This document shows positions 7,990 to 16,955 of a stretch of 64,000 nucleotides of DNA, one piece after another (position 1 is the first letter of the stretch; the number at the start of each line of letters is the position of its first letter). The position numbers and the translations under genes were made by a program. The notes under the pieces were generated by a model, which searched no databases, was not told the DNA's origin, and saw only the letters and a list, made by a program, of their open reading frames with translations. This DNA is from Thalassorhabdomicrobium marinisediminis (GTDB lineage Bacteria; Pseudomonadota; Alphaproteobacteria; Rhodobacterales; Rhodobacteraceae), in assembly GCF_003072065.1 (NCBI RefSeq), contig NZ_QCYG01000011.1, positions 1 through 64,000 of the forward strand, given 5' to 3'.

Positions 7990-8339
7990 CAAATAAATTC
8001 CTTAGAGTTCTGCCCTGCAGGCGAAAAGCAGGAAACGGTGCCGCGGGCTTTCTGACTTGAATTTCCGGGAGCAGCCAATTTCAGTCACCGATTTTTGACA
8101 TGAGCGAATAAGCTGTTGCCAGGCCTCGCAGCTAATCGGTCCGGCTGCTGCAAGGCCACAGAACGGGCTCCGCGGCGCCGGCGGACAGTGTGACCTGTTG
8201 GAATGGATCTAATCGGGCGATACCAGGTCCGGCCCGGCCAGCTGCATGATGGCCTGTGCAAAGCGGGTGCGCACTTGAAACACGTTGGCCCCGACGTACC
8301 TCCTTCCTGCGTTCATTCCCGAGGCGAGTACAAACAGCT
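7990..8339. other. Divergent intergenic region
   Basis: About 350 bases between the start of the vWA gene and the start of the phospholipase D gene, which point away from each other. Promoters for both must lie here. I see no clear palindrome, riboswitch or small gene. Confidence 0.4.
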
Positions 8340-9875
8340 ATGCAGAGTTCAGACACCCCCGCATCAATCTTTCGGACTGATGAAAACTGTTGGCGCGTGG
8401 CGCGTGCGGACAGAATGGCTCTGATCGTCGATGCGGCGGATTATTTCCGGGCGCTGCGCAAGGTCATTCTTAGCGTTGAACGTGAGTTGCTGTTCATCGG
8501 TTGGGACTTCGACTTCGAGATCGAAATGCTGCCGGGCGAAAGCGACGATGAGGGGCTTGCGCCCGACGGGTTCCCGAACCAGCTTGGTGCGTTTCTTGAA
8601 GCCGCTGTGGACCGGGCGCCGGATCTGAATATCTATCTGCTCAAGTGGAACGGCGCGGTTCTTGCGGCGCCCGGCCGTTGGGCGCCGACCGTCGCGCTCA
8701 GCATGTTCGGAAGCGATCGCATCCACTTCGCTTTGGACGGACATCACCCGTTCGGAGCCTGCCATCACCAGAAGATTGTCGTTGCTGACGACACTCTCGC
8801 GTTCTGCGGGGGGATCGATGCGACCGAGAATCGTTGGGACACGTCGGAGCATCTCCCGGACGATCCGCGTCGTGTGCGCAAGGATGGCTCTCCGTCCGAA
8901 CCCTGGCACGATGCGACATCTGCGCTGACGGGACCGGTGGCAACCGCACTGGCGGAATTGTCGCGCCGGCGCTGGCATCGTGCGACAGGCGACACCTTGG
9001 AGCGGAGCGCGCGCACGACGGCCGATACCTGGCCCGATACCCTGAAGGTGGATGCGACAGACGTCGATGTCGCCATCGCCCGAACCGAGCCACCCTACGA
9101 CGGGGAGCCGCTGATCAACGAGATCGAGCAGCTCTATCTCGACAGCATCGAGGCGGCGACCGATGCGATCTATATCGAATCCCAGTATTTCGCGTCCGAG
9201 ACCGTTTGCGCCGCGCTGGAAGATCGCCTGCGGCAGGATGGCGGCCCCGAAATCGTTGTGATCAATCCCGAAGCAGCCCTGTCCCAGCTTGAGGACGATG
9301 CAATGCACGTCTTGCGCGGGCGGATGATCGAGAGGCTGCGGGATGCGGACCATCAGGACCGGTTTCGGATCTTTTATCCGGTCACAGTGGAAGACGAGCC
9401 GATCTATATCCACGCGAAAATCATGATCAGTGACGCCAGCCTCCTTCGGCTTGGGTCCAGCAATCTCAACAACCGCTCCATGGGGTTTGATACGGAATGC
9501 GACGTGGCGATTGAGGGGCCGGAGGCTCTGATCACCGAATTCCGCGCCCGGCTTCTGTCCGAACATCTCGGCGTCGCGCAAGAGGTCTTCGAAGAAACCT
9601 TGCGAACGGAAGGCTCGTTGATCAAAGCCATCGAGACGCTTAACCCCCCCACAGGGCGCGGGTTGCGCCGGATCGATCCGCGGCCCGACGGCGTGGTTGG
9701 CGGGTTCTTGGCTGATACACGTCTGCTCGATCCGCGCTATCGACCAGGAGAAGATACCTCTGCCGGAGAAGGGCTGCGGCCCCGGCACTTGACCGGGATC
9801 GCGGCTGGCGCACTGGTGGGCGGTCTGGCTTTTCTTGCATGGCGAAGATGGCGCGGCGGCGGGTCGCAGACCTGA
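8340..9875 (+). CDS. Phospholipase D family protein (cardiolipin synthase-like)
   Basis: A 511-residue protein with two HKD motifs, the hallmark of the phospholipase D superfamily. The first is CHHQKIVVADD (about residue 142) and the second HAKIMISDASLLRLGSSNL (about residue 358), followed by NNRSMGFDTE. The enzymes transfer or hydrolyse phosphodiesters, for example in phospholipid synthesis or turnover. A single C-terminal membrane segment (TGIAAGALVGGLAFLAW) with a basic tail would anchor it in the inner membrane. Typical cardiolipin synthases have N-terminal membrane segments instead, so substrate is uncertain. I chose the ATG at 8340; an upstream in-frame extension is not conserved-looking. 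Confidence 0.85.
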   Translation: MQSSDTPASIFRTDENCWRVARADRMALIVDAADYFRALRKVILSVERELLFIGWDFDFEIEMLPGESDDEGLAPDGFPNQLGAFLEAAVDRAPDLNIYLLKWNGAVLAAPGRWAPTVALSMFGSDRIHFALDGHHPFGACHHQKIVVADDTLAFCGGIDATENRWDTSEHLPDDPRRVRKDGSPSEPWHDATSALTGPVATALAELSRRRWHRATGDTLERSARTTADTWPDTLKVDATDVDVAIARTEPPYDGEPLINEIEQLYLDSIEAATDAIYIESQYFASETVCAALEDRLRQDGGPEIVVINPEAALSQLEDDAMHVLRGRMIERLRDADHQDRFRIFYPVTVEDEPIYIHAKIMISDASLLRLGSSNLNNRSMGFDTECDVAIEGPEALITEFRARLLSEHLGVAQEVFEETLRTEGSLIKAIETLNPPTGRGLRRIDPRPDGVVGGFLADTRLLDPRYRPGEDTSAGEGLRPRHLTGIAAGALVGGLAFLAWRRWRGGGSQT

Positions 9876-10101
9876 ACCCCTGCCGGGTTTCTGAACGTCT
9901 CCGCGCGAGCTGTTCGCATGAAACGTCTAACAGGTTGGGCAGATCGTGATGATCAAAAGCGTTCAGAAAAGCTGGATGTTGCGACCGAACCCAGACGCCG
10001 AACCGATCCCACACCCTCAAGAGTTGGCCGGGAATGCACAATACGAGATACAGTGGAACTCCGGTAAAAAAGCTAACTCGAAAACATGGGAGACCCGACC
10101 A

Positions 10102-10583
10102 ATGGAACATGCAGCGAAGGTGCGGACCTGTCTGGGCTCGTGAAAGGTGGCCACGAAGCGGCCCGAGAATATGTGAAGCTCGTGCCGGACATCCGGATAG
10201 AAGCCGTGCGCGAGAACGGTCAACCGGATGATCCGATGATTGTCGAGTTCACACTGGCCGGCGCGCCGATGATGATCCTGACAGGAGGTCCGCATTACAA
10301 GCTGACGCCCGCCGCCTCGATCTCAGTGTTGACCGAGGATCAGGACGAGACGAACCAGCTTTGGGACGCGCTGACCACGAATGGCGGTGAGCCGGGGCGC
10401 TGTGGTTGGGTCGTGGATCGTTTCGGCGTGTCTTGGCAAATCGTGCCGAAGCGGTTGCCGGACCTGCTGGCCAGTGACGATCCTGCAGTCGTCGGGCGCG
10501 TGAGCGAGGCCATGATGCAGATGGGCAAGATCGAGATCGCGACCCTCGAAGCCGCCGCTGAAAATACGGCTGCGCATGGCTGA
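10102..10583 (+). pseudogene. VOC/PhnB-family protein gene with a one-base frameshift
   Basis: The main frame from about 10135 encodes a PhnB-type vicinal-oxygen-chelate fold (HEAAREYVKLVPDIRI, later GGEPGRCGWVVDRFGVSW). Its expected N-terminus lies in another frame: ATG at 10102, nine bases after GGAG, reads MEHAAKVRTCL and then hits a stop after GS. Adding one T between 10134 and 10135 would restore TCLWLVKGGHEAAREY, the expected family pattern. So the gene carries a single-base deletion, or the assembly has an error there. An in-frame ATG at 10086 gives a longer open frame but an unrelated leader. PhnB-like proteins have poorly defined roles. Convergent with the damaged LysR gene. Confidence 0.7.
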
Positions 10584-10626
10584 TATGGCACATTGCATGC
10601 ACCTGCCGGTGCCCGATTGACCGTCA

Positions 10627-11520
10627 TCACACGCGCGGAAACGCCTCAAAGCGTGCTTTGACCAGTTCCAGAAACTGCCCCGCGACGCGCGACGGTTGGC
10701 GGGTCGCCGGAAGGAGCAGGTCGTAGCGAAAAGGCTGGGGAGGCGACAAAGGGCGCACCACGCAGCGGCCAAGGTCGGCAAAATGCCGTGCGGTCACCGG
10801 TTCGACACTCGAGACCCCGGCGCCCGCTGCCACCATTTCGCAGATCGAAGCGGACAATTGCGCCTCGGCGACGATCCGGGGGCGGGCATCGCCAAGCAAC
10901 AAGAAGACATCTGTTTCCGTCCGCGTGCCGATTTCGGCCCCGAGTGCGATGAACGGGCGCTGATCGAAGTCTTTCGGCGCGAGCACGGTCTTCTGCTCAA
11001 GCTCATGCCCCCGCGGCAGAACCGCCAGCATCGGCCCCGTGAACAGCGGGCGGCGCAGAACGGCGGGGTGGTCACTGTCCAAAGCCGCAAAGCCCAGGTC
11101 GAACTGTTGCGAACTGAGATGACGCATCACCGCCGGGGAACTGCGCGTGCGCAGGGACACGGCGATGCCCGGCTCATTGGCTATGAACTCGGCAATAACG
11201 TCGGGGAGGAACTTCAAGGCCAAGGCCGGCATCCCGGCGATGAGCAGGCTTCCGGTCCGGAAATCGCGGATATCCTCAATCACCCGCGAAATCTCTCCCA
11301 TGCCGACGAAGGATCTTTCCACCTCTTCATACAGCGCCCGGGCTTCCGGCGTGGGCACGACCTGCCGTCCCTGCCGCTGGAACATCGCAAAGCCGGCCGC
11401 GTGCTCGAGATCGGCGATCAACTTGCTGACCGAGGGCTGCGTCGTGCCCAACATCTGGGCCGCCGCGCACGGCGTTTTGTACGAGGGGTGTCTGTTTCGA
11501 CTGCCTTGCTGAGGTTGACG
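10627..11520 (-). pseudogene. LysR-type regulator with a broken N-terminus
   Basis: From 11466 downwards the frame encodes most of a LysR regulator. It has helix 3 of the winged helix (MLGTTQPSVSKLIADLEHA), the wing and linker, and a full effector-binding domain (SLLIAGMPALALKFLPDVI onward) to the C-terminus. The first helices are missing in this frame. Just upstream another frame reads NLSKAVETDTP, which resembles the lost start (hydrophobic, then VVETG in intact relatives). One or more indels around 11466-11500 therefore disrupt the DNA-binding domain. The open frame does extend upstream to 11616, but that stretch looks unrelated. It faces the damaged ABC operon, which it may once have controlled. 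Confidence 0.65.
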
Positions 11521-11645
11521 GAACCCCGAACACCTAAGCCTACATGACGCCCTTGCGCGAAGGAATGGTGGTGGGGCGCCAATTGGGTCTGCGCGGCCCG
11601 AATGGGGTCGCGGCATGAGTGCGCCCGACCCCCTGTCAGGGCCGC

Positions 11646-11792
11646 ATGTGCGACGCCACCTTGCGCGGCCTGTTGCGCGCCGAAGTCACGGACCGCGCCC
11701 CGATCACCCCGCCCCGTGCCCGCAGCCCGATCAAACCGGTCGCTCTGGGCGAGCTGGCCGCACTCTCATCCCTCAAGGAGGACCCCGCATGA
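11646..11792 (+). CDS. C-terminal remnant or small protein coupled to the ABC ATPase
   Basis: A 48-residue frame with TLRGLLRAEVTDRAP then ARSPIKPVALGELAALSS, ending in a TGA that overlaps the ATPase start as ATGA. The overlap and the protein-like composition suggest the 3' end of a former upstream operon gene; a stop at 11616 bounds it. I do not recognise the family. It is consistent with the other deletion scars in this stretch. Confidence 0.35.
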   Translation: MCDATLRGLLRAEVTDRAPITPPRARSPIKPVALGELAALSSLKEDPA

Positions 11793-12256
11793 GCGCTCCC
11801 GCCGCTTTGAAAGTCAACGATCTGCACAAGAGCTTCGGCGCCCATGAGGTCATCAAAAGTGTCTCGCTCGAGGCCCAGAAGGGTGAGGTCATCGCGATCC
11901 TCGGGGCCTCCGGTTCCGGCAAAAGCACCTTCCTGCGCTGCATCAACCTGCTCGAGACCCCGAACGCCCGTGAGGTCTGGCTGAGCGGCGAGATGATGCG
12001 CATGACGCGGAACCGCCGGGGCGAGATCGTCCCGCAGGTTCTGCGGCAGGTCGAAGGCATGCGTGCCCGTCTGGCGATGGTCTTTCAGGGCTTCAACCTG
12101 TGGTCGCATATGACTGTGATGGAAAACGTCATGGAAGGCCCGCTTTACGTTCAGGGCATCGCAAAGGCGCAGGCGCGCGAGAAGGCCGAGGCGCTGCTGG
12201 CCAAGATCGGACTGTCGGACCGGGCGGACTATTACCCCGCGCCTCTGTCGGGTGGC
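11789..12256 (+). pseudogene. Polar amino acid ABC transporter ATPase, 3' half deleted
   Basis: The first 156 codons are a normal HisP/GlnQ-type ATPase: Walker [20 protein letters not shown]-loop MVFQGFNLWSHMTVMENV, and the start of the ABC signature, PLSGG. Directly after LSGG the sequence changes to the middle of a solute-binding protein in another frame. The Walker B motif, H-loop and C-terminus are gone. The start ATG has AAGGAGG upstream. The protein fragment cannot hydrolyse ATP. A deletion removing the 3' half of this gene and the 5' half of the next explains the junction at about 12251-12257. Confidence 0.85.
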
Positions 12257-12809
12257 GCTGAAGGCCCGCAAGTTCGACGCCATCGTCGCCTCGATGTCGA
12301 TCACCGAAGAGCGCCGTCGCCAGATCGATTTCTCCGAGAAATATTACCAGACCCCGGCGCGGCTGGTCGCTCCGGCGGATGCCGGGTTCGAAGGCACCCC
12401 TGAAGGGCTGGCTGGCAAGCGCATCGGCGTCCAGCGCGGTGCGACGCACCAGTGCTACGCCGAGAAGATGTTCCCCGACGCGGAAATCGTGCTCTATGGC
12501 TCGCAGGACGAAGTCTTCCGCGATCTCGTCCTTGGCCGAGTGGACGCGCAAGTGTCCGACAGCCTGATTGCCCAAGAAATCTTCCTCAGCTCCGACGAAG
12601 GGGCGGACTACGCCTTCCTCGGCGGGGATCACCTTGACGTTGAATGCTACGGCGAAGGCGTGGGCATTGCCGTGCGCAAGGACGAGGAAGAGCTGCGCGA
12701 TGCATTCAACGAAGCCATTGCGGCGCTGCGTGAGAACGGCACCTATGCCGAGATAAACGACACATACTTCCTCTTCGGCATCTACGGCGGACGACCGGAA
12801 GGCGAGTGA
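12252..12809 (+). pseudogene. Amino acid ABC transporter binding protein, 5' half deleted
   Basis: The frame begins inside a family-3 solute-binding protein (LKARKFDAIVASMSITEERR, IDFSEKYYQTPARLVAP) and runs to its natural C-terminus (AIAALRENGTYAEINDTYF). The signal peptide and first lobe, roughly 80-90 residues, are missing because of the fusion to the ATPase fragment. A GTG at 12252 is created by chance at the junction. Without a signal peptide the product could not reach the periplasm. The family imports polar amino acids such as histidine, lysine/arginine/ornithine or opines; the exact substrate is unknown. Confidence 0.85.
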
Positions 12810-12873
12810 TCTTGCGGAATGAAACCTGCGTCGGGGCGGCCCTTTGTCGCCCCGGTGACCCTGTGAAGGACAC

Positions 12874-12948
12874 GTGAAGAACCTGCTTCTGGACTATCAA
12901 ACCCAATTGATCGACGGCACGATCATGACGATCAAGCTGGCGCTAGCA
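12874..12948 (+). pseudogene. ABC permease fragment (first 25 codons)
   Basis: GTG with AAGGA just upstream begins KNLLLDYQTQLIDGTIMTI and KLALA, the typical N-terminus of a HisQ/HisM-type permease. After 25 codons the text switches to UvrA sequence in a different frame. It follows the binding-protein remnant after a 64-base gap holding a small hairpin (GGGGCG / CGCCCC), so original operon order is preserved. This is the second deletion junction in the same operon, at about 12944-12948. Confidence 0.8.
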
Positions 12949-14948
12949 AAACCATCCGCGAGCGTGCCGTTGCGGCTTGGCCCCCCGCTTGGGGCGGGCA
13001 GAACCTGCGCGATATCCTCGTGTCGCTCGGCCATGACATCGACATCCCGTGGCGGGATTTGCCGCAAAAAACACGGGACTGGATCCTGTTCACGGACGAG
13101 ACGCCCACGGCGCCGGTCTATCCCGGTCTCACCCCGGCGCAGACCCGTCTGGCGCAACAGCGCGATATGGCCCCCGGTTACATGGGCACCTTTACCAGCG
13201 CGGAACGCTATGTGCTGCATTCCTTTGCGACGACGCAAAGCCACCGCACGAAAAAGCGCGTCTCGCAATTCATGCAGATTTCCGTGTGTCCGGAGTGTCA
13301 CGGCAAGAAGCTGAAACGCGAGTCGCTGGCGGTGACATTCGCGGGGCTGGATATCGGCGAGCTGTCGCAACTCCCGCTGAGCGCGCTTGCCGAAAAGCTG
13401 CGCGGGATCACGACGACCGGCCCCGAGGCGTCGGACCAACACCCCGAACAGACCATCGTGGCACAGCGCATTGCCGGTGACATTCTGGCCCGTGTCGAGG
13501 CGCTGACCAATCTCGGGCTTGGCTATCTGTCGCAGGACCGCAGCACGCCGACCCTGTCGCCGGGCGAGTTGCAGCGGCTGCGGCTGGCCACGCAAATCCG
13601 ATCGCAACTGTTCGGGGTGATCTATGTTCTGGATGAACCATCGGCAGGGCTGCACCCCTCCGACACGCTGGCGCTTCTGGCGGCTCTGGATGAGCTGAAA
13701 GGCGCAGGCAACTCTCTCTTTGTGGTCGAACACGACGGCAGCGTCATCCGCCATGCCGACTGGATCGTGGATATCGGGCCGGATGCCGGGACCTATGGCG
13801 GCGAAGTGGTCTACAACGGCCCGCTTGAGGGGCTGCGGGACGTGACGACCTCGCATACCGCGCGCTCGCTGTTCGCGCCGGAGGCCATCCCGTCCCGCGC
13901 ACCAAGGCAACCGAAAGGTTGGCTGAAGCTCGAAAGTGTCACCCGCAACAATCTGCAGGCTCTGGATGTGGCTTTCCCCTTGGGCGTTCTGGCAAGTGTC
14001 ACGGGCGTGTCGGGTTCGGGAAAATCCAGTCTTGTTGCCCAGGCGCTTGTCGAACTCGTTGGCGACGCCCTTGGCCAGAAGCAAACCATCGAGACCCCCA
14101 ATGACGAGGCGGAGCTGCTCGAGCAGGACCTGGAGGCCGAGACAGGCGGACGGATCGTTGCCGGTATGAACGGGGTCCGGCGGCTGGTCACAGTCGATCA
14201 GAAACCGATCGGACGCACGCCGCGCTCGAACCTTGCGACCTATACCGGCCTGTTCGACCACGTGCGCCGATTGTTCGCCGCCACACCCACGGCGAAAGCG
14301 CGCCGTTATGACGTCGGGCGGTTTTCCTTCAACGTCGCCAAGGGGCGCTGCCCGAACTGCGAGGGGGCAGGATTTGTCAGCGTGGAATTGCTGTTCCTGC
14401 CCAGCGTCTATGCCCCTTGCCCGGTCTGTCAGGGGCAGCGGTATAACCCCGAGACGTTCGAGGTGACCTATCGGGACAAAAATATTGCCCAAGTGCTCGA
14501 TCTGACGGCCGAGCAGGCTCATGATTTCTTTGCCGGTGACGTGGCGGTGCTGCGCGCCCTCGATGCGCTGTTGCAGGTCGGGCTTGGCTACCTCCGCCTT
14601 GGTCAACCGGCGACAGAGCTTTCGGGAGGTGAGGCGCAAAGGATCAAGCTTGCCACAGAGCTGCAACGCGCCAGCCGCAGCGATACGCTCTATATCCTCG
14701 ACGAGCCGACAACCGGATTGCATCCCTCCGATGTGACCTTGCTGATGGCGCAACTGAACGGGCTGGTCGATGCGAGCAATTCCGTGCTTCTCGTCGAACA
14801 CAACATGCACGTTGCCCGAAACAGCGACTGGATCATCGACATCGGCCCCGGCGCAGGCGGTGAAGGCGGGGAAATCGTAGCACAGGGCGTGCCCACTGAC
14901 GTGGCAAAGTCAAAGACCAGCCGAACTGCGCCGTTCCTGTTTCCATAG
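12949..14948 (+). pseudogene. UvrA2-like ABC excinuclease subunit, 5'-truncated
   Basis: UvrA-type text starts at the fusion point (AAWPPAWGGQNLRDILVSLG) and runs uninterrupted to the C-terminus. Retained parts are the zinc-module cysteines (CPECHGK; later CPNCEG and CPVCQG), the first signature TLSPGELQRLRLATQ and Walker B VIYVLDEPSAGLHPSD. The whole second ATP-binding site is also there (GVSGSGKSSLVAQAL; LSGGEAQRIKLATEL; YILDEPTTGLHPSD). Missing are the N-terminal Walker A of site I and everything before it. A GTG at 13020 could start a 642-residue product. Stand-alone UvrA2 proteins are linked to DNA-damage or drug tolerance. With one ATP site incomplete it is probably non-functional. Confidence 0.8.
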
Positions 14949-15100
14949 TTCAAAAGGCAAATCGCAGTGCGATGCCGCTCCTTTGATAGCATGAGTTGCG
15001 GCGACGGCGCCGAACTATGGGACTGACACGACCGGATAAATTCGGTGATGATGCCCTGCGCATTGCACTGATGGGCTGGCTGAGCAGAAAACAAGTGACC

Positions 15101-16552
15101 TCATGCGGCCAGAAGGCTCGCTTCGAAAGACCTCAGCGACAGGCGAGCCGATTTTCCAAACACGTTAGGATACGACATCAGTTCTGGAAAAAGACAGTAA
15201 ATCTCGGCCCTTGTCTCTTCTGAAAGTGTGGCCATGCCGACAGCGCCGGGATGGAAGCTCTCGCTCTCGATCCCCTCGGAAAAGACGATTTCATGCCGGT
15301 CGAACAGCATGTGAAAATATTCCACCGATGCTATTTCGACGATTTGGATACCATTGAGGTTAACAAGATGTTTGGCCGGGATCAGCACCGCCGCCTCGCC
15401 GAAATGCAATTCCACTTTCCACCCTGACAACATTAAGCGGTGTTGCTGCGAAACCCAGAGCGTGCGCGTATTTCCCAAGGCCCCTGCAGCGATCCGTACG
15501 GGGGCATGCGCGCCGCGTCCGGGCACGCGTGTTGACCCTATCCAGCGGATGCTTTGCAAGCCGTGATCCAGCGTTCTTATCCGATCACCCACCCGCAGAG
15601 TCTCGATCCGGACCTCACCATTTTCGCCATCGATTCGTGTTCCACGTGCGAAGCAAATCGTCTCGAAGTTCTTCGCATCGGGGAAATCCGTGCCGGAGCG
15701 AAGTGTGTCGTCCCCCTTGCCGCCATCAAGTTTGTCGATCGACCCGCCGGTCCCGATGATCACGGTATCGTCGCCATCTTTCGTCTCAAGCTTATCGGCG
15801 GTGAAATTATCACCGACCGTTACCGTATCGTTGCCCTTGCCCGTCTTGATGTCATCAACAACAGCGTCATCCCCGATGGTGATCGTATTGTCGCCACCGC
15901 TGATCTTGATGTCGTCGGCAATCAACCCGTCACCAATGGTGATGCTGTCGTCGCCCTTGCCCGACTTGATGTCATCGACGACCGCGACATCGCCGATGGT
16001 GATCGTATTGTCTCCGTCGCCGATCTTGATGTCACCCGCGGTTAACCCGTCACCGATGGTGATGGTGTCGTCTCCGTCGTCGGTCTCAATCTTGCGTATG
16101 GAAGCGTCATCGCCAATGGTCAGGAAATTATCGCCGCCATTCAGCTTGATATCGTGATCGGTCGAAAATCTGTCGCCGATGGTCACTACATCAACGCCGT
16201 TTTTCGAGCCTTCGAATTCTCCAAGCGAAACATCGTCACCGACTGTCATCGTGACTGAAAGTGCGTGTTCCGCCTTGATATCGACCTCGGAGAGATCAAC
16301 CCCGTTCGAAATTGTAACCTCGGCGTCCAGATTCTCTTCAATATCTATGTGAAAATCGTTGCTGTTGCTGGTCTCGAACCGGACTTCGAAATTGGTTGCG
16401 TTGCCGGTGGCGGATTCGAATTTTACATCGTCGTCCGCGGATTCAGAGACGATAAATACGTCGCCATTCGTGACATCAATGGACGTGCCCGCGTGGATTT
16501 CGTTCGGTCCAAGTGGGTCAGCGTTCTTGCCAACAATAATATATGTCGCCAC
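15101..16552 (-). CDS. Hint-domain protein with acidic 20-residue repeats
   Basis: A 483-residue protein. The first part (about 1-130) is beta-rich and acidic. About eight imperfect 20-residue repeats follow (pattern GDDTITIGDG, hydrophobic, ADDIKIG). A Hint (hedgehog/intein-like) domain starts at FETICFARGTRI near residue 300 with the expected Cys. It continues through VGDRIRTLDHGLQSIRWIG and VSQQHRLMLSGW, to a C-terminal tail. Roseobacters carry many Hint proteins with RTX-like or haemolysin-type repeats that are often secreted, and self-cleavage at the Cys is the expected activity. No signal peptide is visible. The start is a GTG at 16552 with GAGG upstream. Confidence 0.85.
   Translation of the reverse strand: MATYIIVGKNADPLGPNEIHAGTSIDVTNGDVFIVSESADDDVKFESATGNATNFEVRFETSNSNDFHIDIEENLDAEVTISNGVDLSEVDIKAEHALSVTMTVGDDVSLGEFEGSKNGVDVVTIGDRFSTDHDIKLNGGDNFLTIGDDASIRKIETDDGDDTITIGDGLTAGDIKIGDGDNTITIGDVAVVDDIKSGKGDDSITIGDGLIADDIKISGGDNTITIGDDAVVDDIKTGKGNDTVTVGDNFTADKLETKDGDDTVIIGTGGSIDKLDGGKGDDTLRSGTDFPDAKNFETICFARGTRIDGENGEVRIETLRVGDRIRTLDHGLQSIRWIGSTRVPGRGAHAPVRIAAGALGNTRTLWVSQQHRLMLSGWKVELHFGEAAVLIPAKHLVNLNGIQIVEIASVEYFHMLFDRHEIVFSEGIESESFHPGAVGMATLSEETRAEIYCLFPELMSYPNVFGKSARLSLRSFEASLLAA
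15690..16215 (-). repeat. 60-bp imperfect tandem repeats inside the Hint gene
   Basis: Roughly eight units of 60 bases, each encoding a 20-residue acidic repeat with GD-N/D-TITIGD. Adjacent units alternate between two subtypes (GLTADDIKIG-like and AVVDDIKSG-like), suggesting duplication of a 120-bp pair. Such repeats can expand or contract by slippage or recombination. Confidence 0.8.
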
Positions 16553-16955
16553 GAGCCTCGTTCCTCAACTGCCTCTTCTGAAACTCGGGCTGTATAAATG
16601 CAGCAACCGGTTGGCGTCGTTGCGCCGTGGAAAAGGTCATTTTCTTTAGAGGACAATACTAACCCAAGGCGCGGCAAGAGACAATCATCTCGGCCCTTTC
16701 GTTCGACCGAGCCAAAAAAGTGTCTCCATACGAAGAATCTTATTTTCGGGCGAAACTGATATATTCATCACAAGGTCAAATCACTCTGCTTCGTTACCTG
16801 TTGAGCGCAGGTTTTACCATCATGCTACAAGACTGCCATGGTGCTGGCCGGGGTTACGAGTACGGCAGTCGCATTTTGGGGCCCCGGCCCGTGAAGCTGA
16901 GTTTGAACTTCACCGAGACAGGCTTCTGCCTAACCGACCCGGAGGCCGTGGGCAT
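16553..16955. other. Intergenic region upstream of the Hint gene
   Basis: About 400 bases between the 3' end of the MOSC gene and the start of the Hint gene, AT-richer than the flanks. One weak hairpin (GTGAAG at 16891-16896 with CTTCAC at 16908-16913) could terminate a transcript crossing from either side. I see no coding region with a credible start. Confidence 0.35.

Noticed and set aside
8364-9788. 474-codon minus-strand open frame opposite the phospholipase D gene
   Set aside because: The plus strand carries both HKD motifs; the minus frame has no family features.
11615-12403. Intact 262-residue ABC ATPase
   Set aside because: Only the part to LSGG matches; both the leader and everything after the junction are unrelated frames.
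12897-14810. 637-codon open frame antisense to the UvrA2 gene
   Set aside because: No recognisable domain, and exact mirror of a clear UvrA sequence.
15690-16215. Possible CRISPR array because of regular 60-base periodicity
   Set aside because: Units are imperfect, in frame, and encode a protein repeat; no repeat-spacer alternation and no cas genes.
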